From the IMG/VR virus record IMGVR_UViG_3300025141_012030, positions 1-38,620 of that record: a stretch of DNA of 38,620 nucleotides. The stretch is one strand, 5' to 3'. Shown piece after piece: positions 32,985 through 38,620 of this stretch (its first letter is position 1; each line of letters starts with the position of its first letter). Source of the stretch: a virus. The notes under the pieces were generated by a model that ran no database searches, was not told where the DNA came from, and saw nothing but the letters and a program-made list of their open reading frames with translations. Made by a program: the position numbers and the translations under genes.

Positions 32985-34715
32985 TTATTTTAGTCCCTTT
33001 AGGTGGGCGGCCCACTCTTTAGCGAGCTCCGGATTCTTAGCTAATTGCGCACTGAACTGCTCCCGCTCCTGGGAAGAGAGGTCGTCAAAGTATTGCTTGG
33101 GTATAGCTGCTTGGAGGTCGGCGTACTGCTTGTTTGCCTCCGCCGCTGCCGGTTGGGGTTCAGCTGCCGGTTGGGCTGCCTGAGGTTGGGCTTCCGCTGC
33201 GGCCGGGCTAGCTTTCGGCTGAGCTTCTTCTACCTTAGCCTGTGCTTGAGCCCTCGTAGGTATCGGTTGGGGCTTCTCCGGTGGAATAGTAGAAGGCTTC
33301 TTATCCGTAGGCTCCTGCGGAAGCGGTGGCCGGTCGTTCTGGTCTCCTACTGCGCCCTCCGATCCCGGGCCCCTCTGCGGCTTGCCACTTAGATCCTCCT
33401 TAGCCCAACGATCGCCATCCTTGAGAGGCGGCTTGGTCGCCTCCCCTGTAGGCGGAGGCTTGAGTCCGTCGGTAGTTGCAGAACGCCCCGTTCGCGCAAG
33501 GTCGTCTACCATGTTGCTGCGCATCCCCTCAAACGTCCTTTCTCCTTCAGGTTGGCGCCTATAGGCATCCAGTCCCCATGCCGCGAGGCCAGTGCCAGCC
33601 ACCCCAAGTGCGGTACCTTTCGAAGGTACAACCGACCCAACCGCCCGTTGGAGTTTACCGCCTATGTTCTTAGCCTTGCCCCAGGTACGGGCACCCACCC
33701 CAGGTTGGGAAACTGCATCTGCACCAGCAGAGGCGGCATTCACGGCATCGTCGGCGCTAAGTCCGGTGTCGACTGCTTCACGAGTAGTTACCTTACTGCC
33801 CGTTGTTGCTGCTGGCTTGCTCGCAGGGGCTTTAGGTGTGACCTTGCCTTTAGAGATTACACGCTTAGCAGAGTCCACTGCGGGCTTTACGTTCATTGCG
33901 CCCGGAGAACCGAGGGAGGCTGGGTCTCCCGCCGCCGGTCCCTTAACGGCTGGCGGGGACGCAGGTGGTGTCCCTTGCACCGCGGGGTTCGGTACTCGTG
34001 TTGCGCTGGTAGCGGAGTTTTGTACCACGTTCTTTCCACGAGATATGTTCTGGAAAGCAGTCCTAACTGCGGGCCAGGCTTTCTTTGCTCCCGACAGCGC
34101 TCCCGCCATTGCGCCGGCCTTCAGTTCGTACTTTACCAAGCCACCGGGGGAGGCGGACGCTGCCATTCCGGCTACGTTAGGGTTAGCGCCCTCTACTGCC
34201 TTCGTAACGCGCTGGTTGAACTCGTAACCTGGGGTAGCGTCGCCCATCGCCGCGCGCTCCATCCGCAATCGCTTAAGGTCCCGCCCGGAGCTCGCCTGAT
34301 GCGCGGCAGCTCGGTTACTGTGCGCCGTCCACTTGTTGCCCGCGTCGGTACCAACTGCGGCATGCCGCCAATTGTAGTCCTGGCGAGGGGGAGCATACTT
34401 AGGTGTCGGGGAGCTGTACCCGAGCTGGTTCCACTCCTTTCCCTGCACGTCCCGCATGTCCATACCGGTGCGGCCACCAGCTACTCGCTTGGATTCCGTC
34501 CAGTTCTTAGTGGCCTCCCCCGCCGGCTTCGCAGGTGCCGCGGGCTTATTACGATTATCCCACGCAGAGAAATCCTGCTTCTTCTTAGGTTTCCCAGCAT
34601 TGGGGTCGAACCCCTTCGACGGATCGCCAAAGCCGGAGGCTGCTCGCTTCTCTAACTCGGTCACCACTGCGGGGTCTAATAGGCCCCGCAACTGGTTTAG
34701 TATCTCTCTGCGCAT
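32985..34715 (-). CDS. Long basic, largely disordered protein, 576 residues
   Basis: The start is ATG 34715, 7 bases after AGGAG; the frame is open a little further upstream but lacks a site there. The N-terminal helix MRREILNQLRGLLDPAVV is followed by long stretches rich in Ala, Pro, Lys, Gly and Gln, with two short hydrophobic segments (LKAGAMAGALSGA and GTALGVAGTGLAAWG). Near the end is a Pro/Ala/Gln/Glu repeat, then a helical tail (YFDDLSSQEREQFSAQL). No enzyme motif is visible. It is similar in character to the neighbour upstream. An internal or ejected virion protein is a reasonable guess, not a demonstrated one. Confidence 0.68.
   Translation of the reverse strand: MRREILNQLRGLLDPAVVTELEKRAASGFGDPSKGFDPNAGKPKKKQDFSAWDNRNKPAAPAKPAGEATKNWTESKRVAGGRTGMDMRDVQGKEWNQLGYSSPTPKYAPPRQDYNWRHAAVGTDAGNKWTAHSNRAAAHQASSGRDLKRLRMERAAMGDATPGYEFNQRVTKAVEGANPNVAGMAASASPGGLVKYELKAGAMAGALSGAKKAWPAVRTAFQNISRGKNVVQNSATSATRVPNPAVQGTPPASPPAVKGPAAGDPASLGSPGAMNVKPAVDSAKRVISKGKVTPKAPASKPAATTGSKVTTREAVDTGLSADDAVNAASAGADAVSQPGVGARTWGKAKNIGGKLQRAVGSVVPSKGTALGVAGTGLAAWGLDAYRRQPEGERTFEGMRSNMVDDLARTGRSATTDGLKPPPTGEATKPPLKDGDRWAKEDLSGKPQRGPGSEGAVGDQNDRPPLPQEPTDKKPSTIPPEKPQPIPTRAQAQAKVEEAQPKASPAAAEAQPQAAQPAAEPQPAAAEANKQYADLQAAIPKQYFDDLSSQEREQFSAQLAKNPELAKEWAAHLKGLK
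33130..33230 (-). repeat. Low-complexity Ala/Pro/Gln/Glu repeat
   Basis: This part of the preceding gene codes for short imperfect repeats of the type EAQPxA and AAEPQPAAAE. It is a flexible linker before the C-terminal helix. The bases are correspondingly rich in repeated GCTGCC-like triplets, which makes the opposite strand look open. Confidence 0.6.
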
Positions 34716-34725
34716 ACTAACGCTC

Positions 34726-36216
34726 CTACTTTGCCACAACAGGTGTAGCTTGTTGCTTCTGCTTATTCATGGCTTCCGTAATTCGCCTACCAGTGTACGA
34801 AGACTCTCGCTGTACCTTCGGTACAACTTTAGGTGCCGGCGGTGCGACTGGTGCTGCTTGAGCCTGCCGCACCCGTTTAGGTGCTCCACGGTTCCGCGTG
34901 ACGATAGTGTTGTAATTCTTGTCGAGTTTTGCCTGCTCAACGGGTTTTGCCTTCCGACCTCGAGCGTCGAGTACATCCATCCGAGCGTAGTCCTGCCCAA
35001 ACCGGTTTGGGGTATACTCGTTTACCTTCCAATTCTCTTTCTTCGAGAAGTCCTTGTCAGACATACCCACCAAGCGTTTCCGCTTTGCTCTGTAGTCTGC
35101 TACACGTGCATCGCGAGACTTGCCTCCGTAGGTGTATCCTTCCTTCCCCGGTGCGTTTAGCCGAGTAATCATAGCGTCAATTCCCGCCATAGTATTCGCG
35201 CGGGTATTCGGTGCCTTTGCTCCCGGAGTCTTAGGGCCGCTACTCGGCGCCACGGGTGCCTTAGGCGTATTCTTGTCCGCCGCAGGCAAGGTCGGTGAGG
35301 TACTATCTCCCCGCTGCGGTGCTTCGCCCGGGAGCTTCTTCTTGAATCGTTGCATAAAGTCCAGTGGGGTAGCTGCCGGCGGCTGGGGCTCACCCCGTAC
35401 CGCCCTACCCACGGTATCCTTTACCTTTGTAGCCGTCGCTGTAATCTTGTTCCCCAAACTTCGCAGTGGGCCGGCCGGTTCGGGGTTTGCTTGCCGTTGT
35501 TTGTCTCGGATCTGGGTAAGGATTCTGCTGGCGCGCTGCATCCTACTAGGGGTGCGGATGTTCCTGCGGCCCGAGTACGGAATCGAAGACCGGTTCCTTC
35601 GGTAGAACTCCTGCTTGCTATCCGAGGTTAGCGGCTTCAACTTCGTAGGACGCTTCTTAAGCTTTTGGTCGGTCACGTGTCGCTGTTGCTGTTTGAGACG
35701 TTCTTTCTTGTCCGCGGCGTACTCCGGTTTCTTGTGGCGATTATACACAAAGACGGTGTTTCCTTGGATGCGGTGTTTCCGCGCGGCATCCCACTGGTCT
35801 ATCTTGTCCGCCTCGGCGGGCCCAGACCCGGAGGATCTCGAGGGCTGCGTTCGTCCCGCTGTAGCCTTATTGCGCTTCTCCTGGTCCTGTGCCCGGAGGG
35901 TGCGATAGTCTAAGTTGTCTGCGTAGGACACGGCCCCATACCGCTTATTGCTTCTATCGGCATCAGCTAGATCGCTACTATAGCCCACCCGCGTATCCTT
36001 GGGGGGAGCAGATTTCCCAACTACGGCTTCGCGCCCAGGCTGCTCTTTTACCCCGGCTGCGGAGGTACTGGGTGGAGCCTTTATTCCGCCGACATTCGCT
36101 GCGATCCTAGCCTCCAGTGCCTTCTTAGCCTTAGTTAACTCATCCGCCTTCTGCTCGTCGGCAGACGGGCCGGCCGCGACCTTCTCAATGTAACCCATCA
36201 AGTTTTTTATGCTCAT
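34726..36216 (-). CDS. Long very basic, largely disordered protein, 496 residues
   Basis: ATG 36216 has AGGTGG 7 bases upstream and shares one base with the preceding TAA (TAATG). The short helix MSIKNLMGYIEKVAAG begins the protein; the rest is dominated by Lys, Arg, Gln, Pro and Ser (KKERLKQQQRHVTDQKLKKR, RNRSSIPYSGRRNIRTPSR), with few hydrophobic stretches. It looks able to bind DNA or RNA nonspecifically. The small N-terminal helix is like that of the next gene, which suggests related proteins. In a structural operon it could be an internal head protein, a DNA-condensing or a tail-chamber protein. No family was recognised. Confidence 0.68.
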   Translation of the reverse strand: MSIKNLMGYIEKVAAGPSADEQKADELTKAKKALEARIAANVGGIKAPPSTSAAGVKEQPGREAVVGKSAPPKDTRVGYSSDLADADRSNKRYGAVSYADNLDYRTLRAQDQEKRNKATAGRTQPSRSSGSGPAEADKIDQWDAARKHRIQGNTVFVYNRHKKPEYAADKKERLKQQQRHVTDQKLKKRPTKLKPLTSDSKQEFYRRNRSSIPYSGRRNIRTPSRMQRASRILTQIRDKQRQANPEPAGPLRSLGNKITATATKVKDTVGRAVRGEPQPPAATPLDFMQRFKKKLPGEAPQRGDSTSPTLPAADKNTPKAPVAPSSGPKTPGAKAPNTRANTMAGIDAMITRLNAPGKEGYTYGGKSRDARVADYRAKRKRLVGMSDKDFSKKENWKVNEYTPNRFGQDYARMDVLDARGRKAKPVEQAKLDKNYNTIVTRNRGAPKRVRQAQAAPVAPPAPKVVPKVQRESSYTGRRITEAMNKQKQQATPVVAK

Positions 36217-37718
36217 TAGATATCCACCTGTACCGCTGCGGGGGCCTGTAACCGAACAATGTCGAACAGATCATCCTGGGTAAAGTAATCCAGCAAGTTA
36301 AACTCCGACAAAGCTGGGACCGTTAAGTATCTCCGGATAGAAGTGCCTTCGACAGACACCTCTACTGTTACACCGCGAATCAAGGGTTCTTCTATCGCAC
36401 CCATGCCGTCCGTGAAGAGAGTAAGCGGGTGGCCCGACACGGCTACTGCAGTACCAGCAACTGAAGTAACCTGGTACGGCACGTAGTTATGCGAGACAAG
36501 CACACGAATACCCGCCAAAGGCCTACCCTGCATGTCGATAAACTGCGCCTTCATAGTGGAGAAGGATGTTTGGCCGACAATCGGTGCATCTGAGAAGTTC
36601 GGCCGTGTGAAGTTAGTCGACAGCGAGAAGTCATTGGTGGCCAGGGTAGAGTGCCTATCCTGCACGTTGATGGTGAAGTTGTTGATACCAAAGACACATC
36701 GGTCCCGGCGAACGGTCGCGATATAAGTACCCGGCTCCAGCGAGGTGCTGAATATGCCGTCGACTCCCGTAAAGCCTCGGCGCAGGGTTACACCAGCGGT
36801 GCTCATAACCACGACCTCTACCCCGGTAAGCGCATCCGAAGTAGTGCTCTCTACAACCTCAAACGTGCAGTCGGCATAAGTGTGGTCCGAGTAGACAAAC
36901 ACGTCCTCAGCCAACTGCACCGTGGTGCCGTCAGTCCAGAGGAATAGGTAGTTCCCTTCGTCCAATTGGACAAACTTGGAGGTTTCGTAAGCTAGCGTGC
37001 TATCGACTGCGGTTAGCGTAATGGGCGGGTCATCGAAGGTAGCAGTGTACGTCCCCGCTGTAAGACCTAACTCAGTTAGGGTTGCCGCGTGTCCGCCGAG
37101 TACCACCTGCGTGGCCTCACCCTCGTAGTCAGATTCAATACGAATACTTCCTGCTGAAGTTAGGGCTCTACCATAACGAATGGCCGAGTTTATCTCGTCG
37201 AGCACGAACAATAATGTCTGCACGCCCGCGGTAAGACTCACTGTATACGTAGGCGACGTAGAATCAAAGGCCACCGTAATCGAAGCCCCGGCAGGGATAG
37301 TAAATGTAGCTACTGCTTTCGAGGAGGTAACGGACGCCGCTAGGGCGGTGAACGCGCAATCCTCCTCTGCAGCGAGATCGCTATCCAGCACGTATAGCCG
37401 TGGGGCGGCCCAGCTAGCACCTTCCACTACGTACTTACGGGAGACTCCCGGGTGCTCGTCCGCAGGTGGGGTAGTGGTTACTATGCACTCTTCCCAATCC
37501 GTGTACCCTGTAGCAGTCCACTTCAACCGGTACGTACCAGTCGTAGTGAATGTATAAGCCGCGGTAATCCTTAAGTAATTCACCACAGCAGAGACCGCGG
37601 TAGTGACGATCGGAGTTAAAGCCGTACCGTCCGGCTCGTAGATCGTGAGGGTCAGGTCGGTGTGGTCCGACGTCGAGTAATGCCAGAACTTCTTTGGTTG
37701 GGACAACTTAACAAACAT
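36216..37718 (-). CDS. Multi-domain Ig-like virion protein, 500 residues
   Basis: ATG 37718 has GGGAG 5 bases upstream. Residues 1-80 form a beta sandwich (LTLTIYEPDGTALTP...GTYRLKWTATGY). Residues 134-225 hold a module with VAFDSTSPTYTVSL, an INSAI helix and LGLTAGT. Residues 284-340 look like a carboxypeptidase-regulatory domain (LTGVEVVVMSTAGVTLRRGF...LEPGTYIATV). A last domain at 385-470 ends YLTVPALSEFNLLDYF. This plan fits a tail or decoration protein that makes contacts on the particle surface. It begins the long structural run after a promoter candidate. Confidence 0.72.
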   Translation of the reverse strand: MFVKLSQPKKFWHYSTSDHTDLTLTIYEPDGTALTPIVTTAVSAVVNYLRITAAYTFTTTGTYRLKWTATGYTDWEECIVTTTPPADEHPGVSRKYVVEGASWAAPRLYVLDSDLAAEEDCAFTALAASVTSSKAVATFTIPAGASITVAFDSTSPTYTVSLTAGVQTLLFVLDEINSAIRYGRALTSAGSIRIESDYEGEATQVVLGGHAATLTELGLTAGTYTATFDDPPITLTAVDSTLAYETSKFVQLDEGNYLFLWTDGTTVQLAEDVFVYSDHTYADCTFEVVESTTSDALTGVEVVVMSTAGVTLRRGFTGVDGIFSTSLEPGTYIATVRRDRCVFGINNFTINVQDRHSTLATNDFSLSTNFTRPNFSDAPIVGQTSFSTMKAQFIDMQGRPLAGIRVLVSHNYVPYQVTSVAGTAVAVSGHPLTLFTDGMGAIEEPLIRGVTVEVSVEGTSIRRYLTVPALSEFNLLDYFTQDDLFDIVRLQAPAAVQVDI

Positions 37719-37747
37719 ACCGGCTCCCGCCTATAGTCCTGTTGGGA

Positions 37748-37776
37748 ATTGTAACAACCCCCACGCGGCCACGCAA
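37748..37776 (-). promoter_or_regulatory. Candidate promoter at the head of the long structural operon
   Basis: On the minus strand TTGCGT (37771-37776) and TACAAT (37748-37753) are 17 bases apart, and TG lies one base before the -10 box (TGTTACAAT, an extended -10). The -10 box matches the consensus in 5 of 6 positions, the -35 in 3 of 6. It lies in the 62-base gap 37719-37780, with the predicted start of transcription about 23 bases before ATG 37718. The layout matches the other candidate at 29600-29628. Confidence 0.45.
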
Positions 37777-37780
37777 TGTA

Positions 37781-37990
37781 CTACGCCTGGGGCTCCTCCC
37801 CAAGTAGAGAAACGATGTTCTCATCAATAGCGGCCTCCCACCCAGTGAGTGTGTCGGCGAACGGCGAAAATGCCTCCGCCTCCTTCAACTCCTGGAGCCA
37901 GGTGGATAGCGTCTGCACCCGGGCCTCTTCCTTATCTACATGCTCATTTAGCAGCTGCTGTAGCTGTAAAACTTTGTCTTTGAGACTCAT
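37781..37990 (-). CDS. Small coiled-coil protein, 69 residues
   Basis: ATG 37990 is preceded by GAGG at 5 bases; an in-frame GTG two codons earlier has no spacing to a site. Residues 1-40 are a continuous charged helix with leucine heptads (LKDKVLQLQQLLNEHV), then a short Trp-containing helical end. It overlaps the end of the sigma-like gene by 47 bases in another frame. Likely roles include a partner of the sigma-like factor or a small assembly factor. Neither is shown by the sequence. Confidence 0.65.
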   Translation of the reverse strand: MSLKDKVLQLQQLLNEHVDKEEARVQTLSTWLQELKEAEAFSPFADTLTGWEAAIDENIVSLLGEEPQA

Positions 37991-38618
37991 AAGCACCTCG
38001 TGGTGATGTGCTATCCACGTATGACTTCAGCTTCTTCGCTATACTCATTCTGATGCGGTAGACCTTATGCTGCGGCAACTTGAGCTTACCAGCCAGCACC
38101 TGGACATCCGTTATATGCTCGCGCCCGAGGCCGGTCAGGTAACGGTAAACTTCCTGCTCCTCATCCTTCAACTCGTAGAGGAAGAGTTTCAGCAATTCCT
38201 TCTCCGACGCCGGCATAACCGCGGTGGGGTCCGATTCAAACTTCGAAGTAGAGAGGTCCTTTCGAAGTTGGTTGTCCATCTTGATAACCTTAGCTACCGG
38301 CCACTTCAACCGCTCAGCGAGCTCCGCATCCGTAGGGGCTCTTCCCTTCTCCTCGCCCAAATCCGCGCGAGCGGTCTCGAATGTGCGAATCAAACGGATG
38401 TCCTCCTCCGGGATACGCGCAGTGTTCTGGTAGGTCATGATAAAGCGCTGGGCTTTCTTCATGTACCAAACCAAAGCAGTGCTTAGCGCCGCGCCCCTTG
38501 TCGGATCATAGGCCTTTAGCCCGGCAATTAGATGCTTAATGTATTCTGCACGGATGGCCTCTGGGGGGATCTGGACACGGTTGGTATACACAGATGCCTG
38601 CTTGTTCACCAGGGGCAT
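37944..38618 (-). CDS. Phage sigma-70-like factor, start possibly beyond the window
   Basis: At least 224 residues are visible, from an ATG at 38618, 2 bases from the window edge. Residues about 30-72 match sigma region 2.2-2.4 (LKAYDPTRGAALSTALVWYM then QNTARIPEE), residues 92-112 match region 3 (GRAPTDAELAERLKW), and 141-202 match region 4, with a helix-turn-helix at about 170-196 (LAGKLKLPQHKVYRIRMSIA). Region 2.1, the main polymerase contact, is almost absent, so the true start is probably further upstream outside the window. It would direct host RNA polymerase to phage promoters. Its place ahead of the structural genes suggests control of late transcription. Confidence 0.75.
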   Translation of the reverse strand: MPLVNKQASVYTNRVQIPPEAIRAEYIKHLIAGLKAYDPTRGAALSTALVWYMKKAQRFIMTYQNTARIPEEDIRLIRTFETARADLGEEKGRAPTDAELAERLKWPVAKVIKMDNQLRKDLSTSKFESDPTAVMPASEKELLKLFLYELKDEEQEVYRYLTGLGREHITDVQVLAGKLKLPQHKVYRIRMSIAKKLKSYVDSTSPRGAYESQRQSFTATAAAK

Positions 38619-38620
38619 AA

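Noticed and set aside
33061-33260. Possible simple-sequence frameshift in the Ala/Pro/Gln repeat
   Set aside because: The minus-strand frame stays open through the repeat and ends in a helical segment with a normal stop, so no frameshift is needed.
33552-34655. A 367-codon open frame on the plus strand opposite the basic disordered gene
   Set aside because: It is rich in Arg, Ser, Cys and Gly, has no ribosome site, and lies opposite an Ala/Pro/Lys-rich gene whose base composition leaves the other strand free of stops.
37744-37763. Inverted-repeat-like segment in the gap before 37718 as a terminator
   Set aside because: The arms pair poorly with mismatches and no T run follows on either strand; the promoter reading is more consistent.

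Overview
The window is a piece of a tailed double-stranded DNA phage genome, moderately GC-rich by eye, using the standard code (TAA, TAG and TGA all end genes) and mostly clear Shine-Dalgarno sites, so the host is a bacterium; the sequence does not show which one. The baseplate genes (a gp25-like wedge protein, then a baseplate J-like protein, then very large tail proteins and beta-helix spikes) point to a contractile-tailed (myovirus-type) phage. I see no tRNA, rRNA, insertion sequence, integrase, CRISPR array, terminase, capsid or lysis gene here.

Left part, 1-10375, plus strand: one tightly packed DNA replication and recombination operon. In order it holds the end of an unknown gene, a small unknown gene, a DnaB-like helicase, a CHC2/Toprim primase, a cysteine-rich protein that may be the single-strand DNA-binding protein, a family A DNA polymerase with proofreading domain, a 57-residue zinc ribbon, a RecA-like recombinase, a PD-(D/E)XK nuclease resembling Holliday-junction resolvases, a Cas4-like Fe-S nuclease, an unknown helical protein, a RusA-like resolvase, a small unknown protein and an acidic, partly disordered protein. 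Together these can open, prime, copy, recombine and resolve DNA. The operon ends in a strong hairpin terminator at 10382-10404.

Right part, 10410-38618, minus strand (transcribed from right to left): a structural operon. It begins with a sigma-70-like factor that runs to the window edge, then a small coiled-coil protein, an Ig-like virion protein, two long basic disordered proteins, another Ig-like protein, a 112-residue and a 700-residue protein, a 95-residue protein, the gp25-like wedge, the 1767-residue J-like protein, a 1798-residue tail protein with a PKD domain, a small protein, a beta-helix spike, a baseplate/fibre-type protein and a 1437-residue beta-helix spike. The two largest spaces in this operon without an assigned gene, 37719-37780 and 29570-29634, each hold a promoter-like sequence with the same layout.

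The most unusual item is a plus-strand gene (23059-23289) coding for a 76-residue zinc-ribbon protein. It fills exactly the space between the two largest minus-strand structural genes, sharing a CATG with one at their starts and a TTAG with the other at their stops. A second theme is a repeated beta-rich module of about 60-80 residues found several times in the J-like protein, in the 1798-residue protein and in at least one spike, which suggests growth of the tail proteins by module duplication and exchange.
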